In this document: in pieces, positions 26,028 to 34,387 of the stretch
Layout of the letters: each line of letters opens with the position of its first letter
Position numbering within the stretch: position 1 is the first letter of the stretch
Translations under genes and position numbers: made by a program
Source: Butyrivibrio sp. INlla21
GTDB lineage: Bacteria; Bacillota; Clostridia; Lachnospirales; Lachnospiraceae
NCBI RefSeq assembly: GCF_900116875.1
Contig: NZ_FPCC01000022.1
Location: 1 to 47,424 of the forward strand
Reading direction: 5' to 3'
DNA length: 47,424 nt
Notes under the pieces: model-generated
Seen by the model: only the letters and a program-made list of their open reading frames with translations
Told to the model about the DNA's origin: nothing
The model's database searches: none

Positions 26028-26058
26028 TTTGATTAATTTGAACTTGGGAGGAGAATTT

Positions 26059-26550
26059 ATGAAAGCTATCGTTGCGGTTGACAGCAATTGGGCAATAGGA
26101 AATAAGGGACAGCTCCTTGTGAGCATTCCTGCGGATCAGAAGGATAACTTCAGACGCAGAACTTCAGGTAATACCATCGTTTACGGAAGAAAAACTCTTG
26201 AGACATTTCCTCAGAAGATAGTTCTTCCGAACAGAAGAAATATCATTCTTTCGACAAGAAAAGATTATACGGTTAAGAATGCTGAAGTAGCACATAACAG
26301 AGATGAGCTTATGGAGCTTGTTAAGAACGAGAATTCGGATGATGTTTATATCATCGGCGGAGAGACAGTATACAAGCAGTTCATCGATGACTGCGATACT
26401 GCGATCGTTACCTTTATAGATAAGGCATACGAGGCTGATGCATACTTCCCCAACCTTGATAAGGATCCCAACTGGGAACTCGTTGAGGAAAGTGATGAGC
26501 AGGTATACTTTGACATCACATATACTTACAGAATTTATAAAAAGAAATAA
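26059..26550 (+). CDS. folA: Dihydrofolate reductase
   Basis: A 163-aa enzyme that reduces dihydrofolate with NADPH, recycling the product of ThyA. It starts MKAIVAVDSNWAIG, the canonical opening, with the substrate-side Asp here replaced by the usual alternatives in the next helix (DQKDNFRR). The YGRKTLE motif and IIGGETVYKQ binding motif are clear. The ATG at 26059 follows GGGAGGAG; an upstream in-frame GTG at 26008 falls within the hairpin and is rejected. The next gene begins within about 15 bases, so it heads the lipid kinase-MoxR operon. Confidence 0.92.
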   Translation: MKAIVAVDSNWAIGNKGQLLVSIPADQKDNFRRRTSGNTIVYGRKTLETFPQKIVLPNRRNIILSTRKDYTVKNAEVAHNRDELMELVKNENSDDVYIIGGETVYKQFIDDCDTAIVTFIDKAYEADAYFPNLDKDPNWELVEESDEQVYFDITYTYRIYKKK

Positions 26551-26565
26551 ATGAGGCAAATGTTT

Positions 26566-27474
26566 ATGGGAAAGAGAGCACTGGTACTTATAAATAAATC
26601 AGCGGGAACGGGAAAAGCCGGAAACAATACCTTTGCGATAGCGACAGGTCTGGCCGAGAGGGGCTATGAGCCTATCGTCTATCCGATAATTCCCGGTTCC
26701 GGACTTACTTCCGAGACAATAATAGGAAGGTATGACGGACAGGTTGATGAAATAGTTTGCAGTGGCGGCGACGGTACGCTTAATCATGTTGTCGGCGCAG
26801 TTATGGATATAAAGGACAAACCTGTTATTTCATATATTCCCGCAGGAAGTACCAATGATTTTGCCAAGGGACTGGGAATCCCGAGTGTTCACGCATCTGC
26901 GCTTGAGGTGGCTTTGGACGGCTATCCTTTTTCGTACGACGTAGGCAAGATGAATAACCGATATTTTAACTACGTTGCTGCTTTCGGTGCTTTCTCCAAG
27001 GTCAGCTATGCTACCGATCAGGATCTTAAAAATATCCTTGGATATGCTGCGTACGTTATCAGTGCTATTTCAGAACTTCCGCAGAGCCTTGGCTACAACT
27101 CTCATATGAAGATAGATATAGACGGCGAAATTATAGAGGATGACTATGTCTTCGGAGCGGTATGTAATTCGGGTTCCATCGGAGGCATGAATATATTCGG
27201 AAAGACCGACGTTAAACTCGATGACGGTGAGATGGAGCTTTTACTTATTCATGCGCCCAAGAATATCGTGGAGTTTAATGAAATCCTCGGGGCTCTTGCG
27301 ACCAATATTGAGAGCAGCAATCTGATAACGATCAAGCAGGTTAAAAAAGTAAAGTTTATGTCAGAGACAGAGTGCGAATGGACAGTTGACGGCGAGTTTG
27401 GCGGTGCATACAAGGAAACGGATATAAGCGTTATAAACAAGGCGATAACCATAAAGGTTAAGCATAAGAAATAA
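26566..27474 (+). CDS. Diacylglycerol/lipid kinase (DagK/YegS family)
   Basis: A lipid kinase of about 302 residues. The N-terminal half has LINKSAGTGKAG, then the nucleotide motif SGGDGTLNHVV and YIPAGSTNDFAKGLG, which define the family. The C-terminal half is the beta-sandwich substrate domain with GEMELLLIHAP and DGEFGG. It probably phosphorylates diacylglycerol at the membrane and returns it to phospholipid synthesis. ATG codons at 26551, 26560 and 26566 are possible starts; GAGG at 26554 fits 26566 best. It directly follows folA. Confidence 0.88.
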   Translation: MGKRALVLINKSAGTGKAGNNTFAIATGLAERGYEPIVYPIIPGSGLTSETIIGRYDGQVDEIVCSGGDGTLNHVVGAVMDIKDKPVISYIPAGSTNDFAKGLGIPSVHASALEVALDGYPFSYDVGKMNNRYFNYVAAFGAFSKVSYATDQDLKNILGYAAYVISAISELPQSLGYNSHMKIDIDGEIIEDDYVFGAVCNSGSIGGMNIFGKTDVKLDDGEMELLLIHAPKNIVEFNEILGALATNIESSNLITIKQVKKVKFMSETECEWTVDGEFGGAYKETDISVINKAITIKVKHKK

Positions 27475-27487
27475 GAACGGTTAAACG

Positions 27488-28411
27488 ATGGCTTTTTTAT
27501 ACGAGAAAAAGAAAAGTAAAAAAGACGGTCATGAATATATTGAGATAACGGGCTATGAAGGAAACGGAGAGAAGCTTGTTATACCCAAAACAATAGAGGG
27601 GCTTTCTGTCGAGGCGATAGGAAACCACTCTTTTTCGGGAAGAGAAGATATAGTAAGTGTGGAGATTCCCGAGAGCGTTAAGACGTTATACGGATTTGCT
27701 TTTCATAATTGCAAGAATCTTGAGAAGATAAGTATCTTCGACAGTCTCGATGATTATTATGACGGAGTGTGCAGGCAGTGCGACAAACTTAAGATAATCG
27801 ATATTACCGTTAATTCGGGATGGTACGAGGTTATCAGAAATTTTCTTGCTGACAGCGACAGAACGCTTGAGTTCAGGATACATATTAAGACGGATGCCGG
27901 CTATGATGAGGCGAGGCTTACGTTCCCTGAGTTTGTCTATGATTTTAATGAGAATACCATGGCACGAACCATACAGTTTTCAATCGCGGGCTCCGGCTAT
28001 GCATACAGAGAGTGCGTCGACAGAAGGAGCATTGATTACAGAGAATACGACAGGCTTTTTGACAAAGCGGTCATCGACGGAAATGCGCTGTCGGAGAGTA
28101 TAGCTATGGGAAGACTTCTTTTTCCCAAAGAGCTTCTTGAAGGCTACAGAGCCGTTTATGAGAAGTATGTAAGAAAGAACGGCGCGGGGATTCTTTGTCG
28201 TCTGATAGATGACGTTAATGAAGATGAAAGTTTGGAGCTTATGAAGGCTCTTTTGACATACAGATGCGCGGATGCGCAGAAAGTCCTTGAAGATGCCGAT
28301 ATCGACAAGGCTATTGAATATGCTGCGGGCAAGGAGAAGACTCTTTTTTCCGCGGCACTTATGGATGCGGGTGCAGAGACTGCGGGAATGGCGACGGAGT
28401 TTATTTTATGA
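27488..28411 (+). CDS. Leucine-rich-repeat (BspA-like) protein with unknown C-terminal domain
   Basis: A 307-aa cytoplasmic protein. Residues about 20-105 hold three to four BspA-type repeats (LVIPKTIEG, AIGNHSFSG, SVEIPESVKTL, AFHNCKNLEKI). Residues about 120-307 are a helical and strand-mixed region that I do not recognise; it has ankyrin-like spacing near the end (ALLTYRCADAQKVLED, FSAALMDAGAET). It has no signal peptide, unlike most BspA proteins. It starts 13 bases after the lipid kinase and overlaps the next gene by four bases (ATGA), so it is made together with the VWA and MoxR proteins and probably works with them. Confidence 0.7.
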   Translation: MAFLYEKKKSKKDGHEYIEITGYEGNGEKLVIPKTIEGLSVEAIGNHSFSGREDIVSVEIPESVKTLYGFAFHNCKNLEKISIFDSLDDYYDGVCRQCDKLKIIDITVNSGWYEVIRNFLADSDRTLEFRIHIKTDAGYDEARLTFPEFVYDFNENTMARTIQFSIAGSGYAYRECVDRRSIDYREYDRLFDKAVIDGNALSESIAMGRLLFPKELLEGYRAVYEKYVRKNGAGILCRLIDDVNEDESLELMKALLTYRCADAQKVLEDADIDKAIEYAAGKEKTLFSAALMDAGAETAGMATEFIL

Positions 28412-29772
28412 TGGCTGAGGGAAGTAAGAAAAAGAGAGAGCTTAGCGAGATGGGCTGCAGGGTCTTGGATGCGTCGAGAACCGAGCTCTATATTGCCATG
28501 AGATTTATGAGCGCGGCGCTTTCAAGTCTTTCTTACGAGATGGATCTTTCGACGACGAGTGTCGGAACGGACGCGGTCAGCATAAGATTCAATCCGTCAT
28601 ATTTATTTAAGTTGTTTACCGAGGAGCCGGCAAGGCTTAACAGGACTTATATGCACATGCTTATGCATTGCATTTTCAGGCATATGTACACATCGGGAAG
28701 ATACGAGGAGGAGCGGCTTTATGATCTGTGCGCGGATATAGTCGTCGAGTCGATCCTCGATGACATGGATTATAAGTGCATTTACAGGATCTCATCCGAT
28801 TATCGGGACGGCTGGTATGAGAGGCTTTCTCGGGATGTGAAGGTTCTTACGGTGGAGAAGCTTTATCGCTATTTTTCCGAGGAGCATCCTTTTGAAGATT
28901 ATGACGAATTCGAGAAACTGGAAAAAGAGTTTTGGGCGGATGATCACGGCTTTTGGAAAAGGCTTCCCAAGGATGATCCGAATGCTGATGAAGACGAAAA
29001 GAAAAATGACAACGTGCATTTCATTTCGCCGAATCGCATGAAGCTTATCGAAGATAAGGAAAAAGACTGGGAGAAGGAAAGTAAGCGCCTTCAGACCGAG
29101 ATAGAAACCGTTGGCAAAAAGGCAAGTGACAGGATCGGAAAGCTTTCTTATATTTTGAAATATGAGAATACCGGAAGGACTGACTACCGCGATTTTCTGG
29201 ATGATTTCATGGTTGTTCGAGAAGAGACTATCATAGATCCCGACTCTTTTGACTACGGAATGTATACGTTTGGAATTGAGATGTATGGGAACATGCCTCT
29301 TATTGAAGAGAACGAGCATCGCGAAGTTAAAAAGATTCAGGAGCTTGTGATAGCGATCGATACTTCCGCATCCTGCGAGGATGGGCTGGTTCAACGTTTC
29401 CTTAACGAGACTGCATCGATTCTTTTGTCCGGAGAAAATTTCTTTAGGAAGATCAAGATACATGTGATCCAATGTGATGATGAGGTCAAAAGAGATGACG
29501 TGATTCTTTCTGTTGATGATATGAAAAAGTATTCGGACGGAGTGCATGTCGAAGGTGGCTACGGAACGGATTTTAGGCCTGTCTTTTCACATGTTGAGAA
29601 ACTTATCGAGAAGGAAGAACTTAAGAATCTTAAGGGGCTTATTTATTTTACGGACGGATACGGAGTTTATCCGAAGGAAGCAACTAAGTACGAGACGGCT
29701 TTTGTTTTTGCCAAAGACGAAGACTATAATGACAGCGAAGTGCCTGATTGGGCGCAGAAGTTGTATATATAA
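28408..29772 (+). CDS. DUF2201 putative metallopeptidase with VWA domain
   Basis: A 454-aa protein. The N-terminal half is a DUF2201-type domain with a metal-like motif HMLMHCIFRH (H83, H87, H92) and then a DLCADIVVE helix. A charged coiled region follows (about 200-250). The C-terminal half is a von Willebrand A-like domain with MIDAS residues in DTSAS (D318) and TDG (T415-G417). Such proteins are partners of MoxR-type AAA+ ATPases. H83 to H92 do not form a strict HExxH, because the Glu is replaced by Met, so peptidase activity is doubtful. It is translationally coupled to the LRR gene and followed nine bases later by the ATPase. Confidence 0.82.
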   Translation: MMAEGSKKKRELSEMGCRVLDASRTELYIAMRFMSAALSSLSYEMDLSTTSVGTDAVSIRFNPSYLFKLFTEEPARLNRTYMHMLMHCIFRHMYTSGRYEEERLYDLCADIVVESILDDMDYKCIYRISSDYRDGWYERLSRDVKVLTVEKLYRYFSEEHPFEDYDEFEKLEKEFWADDHGFWKRLPKDDPNADEDEKKNDNVHFISPNRMKLIEDKEKDWEKESKRLQTEIETVGKKASDRIGKLSYILKYENTGRTDYRDFLDDFMVVREETIIDPDSFDYGMYTFGIEMYGNMPLIEENEHREVKKIQELVIAIDTSASCEDGLVQRFLNETASILLSGENFFRKIKIHVIQCDDEVKRDDVILSVDDMKKYSDGVHVEGGYGTDFRPVFSHVEKLIEKEELKNLKGLIYFTDGYGVYPKEATKYETAFVFAKDEDYNDSEVPDWAQKLYI

Positions 29773-29781
29773 GGGGTAGCT

Positions 29782-31353
29782 ATGAATATCAGAGAAGCGA
29801 AGGATGAAATAAAGAACGCGGTACGTGCGTACCTTGAAAAAGATGAAGCGGGGCAGTATGAGATACCTGTTGAGAGGCAGCGTCCCGTGCTGCTTATGGG
29901 ACCTCCCGGAATCGGTAAAACTGCGATCATGGAGCAGATAGCACACGAGCTCGGAATCGGGCTTGTTTCTTATACGATCACGCATCATACAAGGCAGAGT
30001 GCGATCGGACTTCCGATGATATCTGAAAAAGAGTACGGTGATAAAAAATATTCCGTGACCGAATATACGATGAGTGAGATTGTGGGCTCGGTTTATGACA
30101 AGATTGAGAAGACCGGAATTAAGGAGGGAATTCTTTTTCTTGATGAGATCAACTGCGTTTCCGAGACGCTTGCTCCCACAATGCTTCAGTTTCTTCAGTA
30201 CAAGACTTTTGGAAGTCACAAGGTTCCTGATGGCTTTATCATAGTTACTGCGGGCAATCCCGCCAGATACAACAAATCAGTCAGGGAGTTTGATATTGTT
30301 ACGCTCGACCGCGTGCGCAAGATCACGATAGAAGAGGACTTTGATGCGTGGAAAGAGTATGCATACAAAGAGGGCGTTCACGGCGCCATCATGGCATACC
30401 TGGAAATCAAGAAGGATAATTTCTACAGTATCAAGAGCGATGTCGATGGAAAGAGTTTTGTCACAGCCAGAGGCTGGGAGGATCTTTCGCGTGTCATAAA
30501 GGTTCATGAAAAGCTTGGCATTCCCGTTGATAACAAGCTTACGGACCAGTACTTACAGGATAAAGAGATTGCAAGAGACTTTGCGGATTACTACGAGCTT
30601 TATCACAGATACAACGAGCTATATAAGATTCCCGATATTCTTGAAGGCAAGTTCCCCGAAGATCTTGCGGCGATCAAGAACGGAGCATTTGATGAAAAGC
30701 TCAGCATCATCGGGCTTCTCACAGATAAGCTTATGGACGAGTTCAGAGATTATTCCAAGAACGCCGCCGTGCAGAAGCTTGTGTATGAGGTGGTGAAGAA
30801 GTATGTGGATGGCGCAGGCGACGCAGACGGAAGCGAGGAAAAACGGAGCGGCGAAAAAGGAAGTCTTTCCGACATGATTGCCGCGTTGGAAGAGAAGACC
30901 GCGCATGACGCGGAAGCAGGACTTCTAAATCGCGAGGAAGAAAGCGAGAGAAGACTTGCTGTGGCTGCGATTAGAGAGTGTTTGAAGGAAGCCACGGCAG
31001 CAGGCGCAAATGCGCAGAACGACGCGGGCGTTTCTTCAAACGCAGTCGACGCCGCAAAGAAGTGGTTCACTTCTCGTGAGACCGACAGACAGGCGCAGAT
31101 CAAGGCGACAGGCGAGCACCTTACCAACTCTTTTGAGTTTATGGAAAAAGCTTTCGGCAATCCCGAATCCCTTACGGGAAGCCAGGAGATGGTAATCTTC
31201 TTAACCGAACTTTCCAATGCTTATCACAGTTTGAAATTCGTAAGAGAAACCGGTAACGAAGCATATTATAAATACAATAAGCTGCTTCTTTTAAATGACA
31301 GAAAGCAGGAATTAAACCGCGAGATTTTGGAATTTGCATCCGAGTGGAAATGA
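29782..31353 (+). CDS. MoxR-type AAA+ ATPase
   Basis: A 523-aa ATPase. Walker A is GPPGIGKT (40-47), Walker B is ILFLDEIN (D121, E122), and VTAGNPARYN is the sensor 1 region, with the MoxR-type GLP and LDRVRKI features. Residues from about 345 carry a long Glu/Ala/Ser-rich charged extension not usual in short MoxR proteins. MoxR ATPases act with VWA proteins as chaperones that load metal or remodel partners. The VWA gene is directly upstream. GGGGTAGC stands before the ATG. No clear terminator follows in the next 100 bases. Confidence 0.9.
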   Translation: MNIREAKDEIKNAVRAYLEKDEAGQYEIPVERQRPVLLMGPPGIGKTAIMEQIAHELGIGLVSYTITHHTRQSAIGLPMISEKEYGDKKYSVTEYTMSEIVGSVYDKIEKTGIKEGILFLDEINCVSETLAPTMLQFLQYKTFGSHKVPDGFIIVTAGNPARYNKSVREFDIVTLDRVRKITIEEDFDAWKEYAYKEGVHGAIMAYLEIKKDNFYSIKSDVDGKSFVTARGWEDLSRVIKVHEKLGIPVDNKLTDQYLQDKEIARDFADYYELYHRYNELYKIPDILEGKFPEDLAAIKNGAFDEKLSIIGLLTDKLMDEFRDYSKNAAVQKLVYEVVKKYVDGAGDADGSEEKRSGEKGSLSDMIAALEEKTAHDAEAGLLNREEESERRLAVAAIRECLKEATAAGANAQNDAGVSSNAVDAAKKWFTSRETDRQAQIKATGEHLTNSFEFMEKAFGNPESLTGSQEMVIFLTELSNAYHSLKFVRETGNEAYYKYNKLLLLNDRKQELNREILEFASEWK

Positions 31354-31515
31354 AGCTCTGTGTAACGCTTTGAACCTCCGATTGCTGCTGCGATTATCGC
31401 CAAACATTGACGAATCGATACGATATGTTGTAATATGTTAAAGGATTTTAAACTTGTTTTAATAAAACAAATCCAATGACGGAAGTCTAAAACAACGTAT
31501 CGGAGGAAAGAGACA

Positions 31516-32736
31516 ATGAAAGAAATCACAAGGAAACCTGTGATTACAGCAGAGAATATAATAAGAGTTCTTTCTGTAATTGTTACTATTATTTTCTTTT
31601 GCCCGACGTTTGCGATGTCATTTTCAGAGCAGAAGGTCGGTGTTTCGACAATGAATTTGGTAGGCGGTATTAAGTACAACGGAGAGGCTCTGGTAAAGCC
31701 TCAGTTTATACTGTTACTTTGCCTTTTATTACCTATCGCTATTTTTGTAGTTCTTTTTATCAGACAGATCACTGAGGAGAGAGTGACTCAGATTGTAGTT
31801 GCCTGCGCGGCGGCAGATCTGTTTTTTACAGTCATCAGTAGAGCTATAGCAAGTAATGCGGCAGCAAAGAATGATTTTGCTTTTAAATCAAAAGCTTGGT
31901 TTGTTTTTGATATTATTGTCTTGCTTATGATCATTACATTATCTGTTTTGGTGCTGCTTAGATTTGTTTATCTTGAGGATGACTTATTGGCGCGCTTTGC
32001 AGGTCCGGATGTCAAGGATACATTAACTCAGGTGGCATCATCTGTAGGAAAGCTTGCGGAGAATGTTTCCGGAAGCGTAGGAAAGAATAAGATTCCCAAA
32101 GAGGATATTATGGGATACTGCTTTAAGTGCGGAGCCCCTATTGTCTTTGAGGATGAGATCTGTACATCTTGCGGATGGCCTGTTCCCGAAGATCTGATCG
32201 CTGAGGCGGAAGAAGAAAGAAGAGCCGCAGAGGAAGCCAGAAGGGCTGCAGAAGAAGCTGCCCGTAAGGAAGCGGAAGAAAGAGCGAGAAGAGAAGCCGA
32301 AGAGAAGGCCAGAAGAGAAGCCGAGGAAAGAGCAAGAAGAGAGGCTGAAGAAAAGGCAAGAAGAGAGGCCGAGGAAAAGAGACGCGCCGAAGAGGAGAAG
32401 AGACGCGCTGAGGCAGAGAGAAGACGTGCTGAGGAAGAGGCTTGGCGTGAGGAAGAAGAGGAAAGACGCAGAAGAGCCGAAGCAAGACGAAGAGATGAAG
32501 CCGGAAGACGTCGCGTAGCACCTCCCAGACGTGGTGAAGAAGACGGTTATCTGGATGATGACTACGTAGATGAGCGTACGGATAAAGAACTTGCTAAGCT
32601 TGCTTACGGACCCGGTTCGGATTCAAAACGCGGATCCGGATCAAGAGCTAAGTCCAGAGTGGCATTTTGCACAAGGTGCGGAGAGAAGCTTCCAAGCGAT
32701 GCTGTATTCTGTCCATACTGCGGCAAAAGATTATAA
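31516..32736 (+). CDS. Membrane protein with two zinc ribbons and a long charged helix
   Basis: A 406-aa protein. Residues about 15-160 hold four membrane helices. A first zinc ribbon uses C202, C205, C216 and C219; a second at the end uses C385, C388, C399 and C402. Between them, residues about 225-345 are almost all Glu, Ala and Arg, built on five copies of an 8-residue unit (ARREAEEK/R), and should be a rigid single helix or coiled coil. A basic and an acidic stretch follow. The function is unknown. CGGAGGAAAG stands before the ATG. The repeats are also repeats in DNA and may vary in number. Confidence 0.75.
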   Translation: MKEITRKPVITAENIIRVLSVIVTIIFFCPTFAMSFSEQKVGVSTMNLVGGIKYNGEALVKPQFILLLCLLLPIAIFVVLFIRQITEERVTQIVVACAAADLFFTVISRAIASNAAAKNDFAFKSKAWFVFDIIVLLMIITLSVLVLLRFVYLEDDLLARFAGPDVKDTLTQVASSVGKLAENVSGSVGKNKIPKEDIMGYCFKCGAPIVFEDEICTSCGWPVPEDLIAEAEEERRAAEEARRAAEEAARKEAEERARREAEEKARREAEERARREAEEKARREAEEKRRAEEEKRRAEAERRRAEEEAWREEEEERRRRAEARRRDEAGRRRVAPPRRGEEDGYLDDDYVDERTDKELAKLAYGPGSDSKRGSGSRAKSRVAFCTRCGEKLPSDAVFCPYCGKRL

Positions 32737-32742
32737 TTGCTA

Positions 32743-32771
32743 TTGTAATTACTTTCGCTATGGTGTATAAA
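32743..32771 (+). promoter_or_regulatory. thiW: Promoter of the thiamine operon
   Basis: TTGTAA (32743-32748), a 17-base spacer and TATAAA (32766-32771). The expected start of transcription is about 32778, just upstream of the TPP riboswitch. Confidence 0.65.
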
Positions 32772-32790
32772 CATAGTTGAATAAAAATTT

Positions 32791-32884
32791 TATAGACGGG
32801 AGCTTGTATTACAGGCTGAGAGGAAGGTGTGACCTTCGACCGAGAACCTGATTTGGATAATGCCAACGTAGGGATGCCTTAAAT
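32791..32884 (+). promoter_or_regulatory. TPP (THI element) riboswitch
   Basis: The conserved parts are all present in order: GGGAGC (32798-32803), CTGAGA (32816-32821), the extra stem GAAGGTGTGACCTTC (P3a), ACCTGAT (32846-32852), GGATAATGCCA (32855-32865) and ACGTAGGGA (32866-32874). TPP binding in the nascent RNA should favour the terminator that follows. It controls thiW to thiC. Confidence 0.95.
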
Positions 32885-32896
32885 ATAGGAAACTAA

Positions 32897-32934
32897 TGCG
32901 GAAGCTTACCGGACGGGAGCCTCCGCTTTTTTTG
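32897..32934 (+). terminator. Riboswitch-controlled terminator
   Basis: GCGGAAGC (32899-32906) pairs with GCCTCCGC (32919-32926) apart from one mismatch, followed by a run of eight T. It sits between the TPP aptamer and thiW and is the likely expression platform. Confidence 0.8.
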
Positions 32935-33009
32935 TTACAAAAAAGGAAAGCTCCTTGATGCGGCTTGCGTACCGGTGTGCATTTACAGGCCCGTCAAAAG
33001 GAGACTCTT

Positions 33010-33582
33010 ATGAAGAATTCAAAAGTACTACTCAAAATGGTAACACTGGCAATGTTTGTAGCGCTCGGAGTTGTTATTTCTCCGATCCTCAGAGTTGAGG
33101 GAATGTGCCCGATGGCGCATCTTATCAACATCACGTGCGCTGTGTTTATGGGGCCTGTTTACGCGCTTACATGCGCGGTTCTCATCGGTATCATCAGAAT
33201 GATGACAATGGGAATTCCACCGCTTGCGCTTACGGGAGCTGTGTTTGGAGCAACGCTTTCCGGAATCCTATACAAGGTTTCCAAAGGAAAGATAATCGCA
33301 GCTGTTCTTGGTGAGATCATCGGAACGGGAATCATCGGCGCGATCGTTTCATATCCTGTTATGACATATCTTTGGGGTAAAGAAGGCTTGACACTTTTCT
33401 TTTATGTTCCTTCTTTTATCATGGGAACACTCATCGGAGGCAGCATCGCGTACCTCCTTCTTAAAAGACTTGCTGCGACAGGAATGCTCAGAAAAATTCA
33501 GGACAGCTTAAACGGCTCTGATGAAGTCAGGGACATCCACACTGAAAAAGAAAACAAAACTACTGAAGAAAAAGCAGTTTGA
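33010..33582 (+). CDS. thiW: Thiazole-uptake ECF S component ThiW
   Basis: A 190-aa protein with five to six membrane helices of the energy-coupling-factor substrate-binding type. The start MKNSKVLLKMVTLAMFVALG and the conserved EGMCPMAHLIN loop are typical of ThiW, which is predicted to bring in hydroxyethylthiazole for ThiM. The C-terminal 25 residues form a charged tail. The start at 33010 follows AAAAGGAG, and upstream in-frame ATGs are rejected. Its position right after the TPP riboswitch and before thiM fits the role. Confidence 0.88.
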   Translation: MKNSKVLLKMVTLAMFVALGVVISPILRVEGMCPMAHLINITCAVFMGPVYALTCAVLIGIIRMMTMGIPPLALTGAVFGATLSGILYKVSKGKIIAAVLGEIIGTGIIGAIVSYPVMTYLWGKEGLTLFFYVPSFIMGTLIGGSIAYLLLKRLAATGMLRKIQDSLNGSDEVRDIHTEKENKTTEEKAV

Positions 33583-33601
33583 TGATCAAAAGGTTGATGA
33601 G

Positions 33602-34387
33602 ATGAATTTAGATATCTGTAAAAAAATAAAAGAACGATCACCGCTCATACACTGCATCACGAATCCGATTTCGATAATGCAGTGTGCGAACGCTGTGCTC
33701 CTTTTGGGCGCGCGCCCCATTATGGCGGAGCACCCGGATGAGGTTCGTGATATAACGGCGAGTGCGAAAGCTCTTTTACTCAACTTCGGAAACATAACGA
33801 GAGACAGGCTTGAAGCAATTAAGACTTCGTACGACGAAGCTATGAAAAAAGAAATTCCGATCGTGATAGATGCGGTTGGCGCTGCGTGTTCGGAGCTTAG
33901 AAGAGCGACTGTAAATGAACTGCTCGGAAAAAGAAATCCAAAAGTACCGCTGCTTATTAAGGGCAACTATTCGGAGATACGAGCTCTTTTGGATGAGTCT
34001 TACAAATCATCCGGAGTTGATGCAGATAAAAAACTTACATTTGAAGAGATACTTGATATGGCAAAAGAGCTTGCAAAAAGGCACGGGGTTACAGTCCTTG
34101 CAAGCGGTGAAAAAGATATCGTGACTGACGGGAATAAAATAGCTGTGATCGAGAACGGTACAAAAAAGCTGGGCAGCATTACGGGAACGGGATGCATGCT
34201 GGGAGCCGTGTGCGCAGCTTTCTTTTCAATACAAACAGATATTGATTCGATCGTATGGGCGACGGCCGGCTTTGGAATAAGCGGCGAAAACGCCAAGGGA
34301 GACATGTTCCTGATGCGTTTGTTTGACGCCATTGCGGAAATAGATGACGACATCATTGAAGAGAGGAAGAAGGTTACATGGGTTTAG
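33602..34387 (+). CDS. thiM: Hydroxyethylthiazole kinase
   Basis: A 261-aa ribokinase-like enzyme that phosphorylates 4-methyl-5-(hydroxyethyl)thiazole to salvage it. The SPLIHCITNPIS opening, the NFGNI and DAVGAACS segments and the ATP-site motif GTGCMLGAV are clear. The start at 33602 follows AAAAGG seven bases before; the open frame upstream to 33521 overlaps thiW and lacks such a site. The stop overlaps the start of thiE by ten bases. Confidence 0.93.
   Translation: MNLDICKKIKERSPLIHCITNPISIMQCANAVLLLGARPIMAEHPDEVRDITASAKALLLNFGNITRDRLEAIKTSYDEAMKKEIPIVIDAVGAACSELRRATVNELLGKRNPKVPLLIKGNYSEIRALLDESYKSSGVDADKKLTFEEILDMAKELAKRHGVTVLASGEKDIVTDGNKIAVIENGTKKLGSITGTGCMLGAVCAAFFSIQTDIDSIVWATAGFGISGENAKGDMFLMRLFDAIAEIDDDIIEERKKVTWV

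Noticed and set aside
28792..29547. Long open frame of 251 codons on the minus strand
   Set aside because: It lies fully inside the VWA gene, has no ribosome site or recognisable domain, and mirrors the codon pattern of the real gene.
29587..30219. Minus-strand frame of 210 codons across the VWA-MoxR junction
   Set aside because: It is a shadow of two well-supported genes and has no start signal.
32215..32520. Tandem repeats considered as a CRISPR-like array
   Set aside because: There are no spacers: the repeats are contiguous, purine-rich and encode an in-frame charged helix.
33521..33601. Upstream start for thiM inside thiW
   Set aside because: The added residues are Lys-rich and not part of ThiM; ATG 33602 has a good ribosome site.
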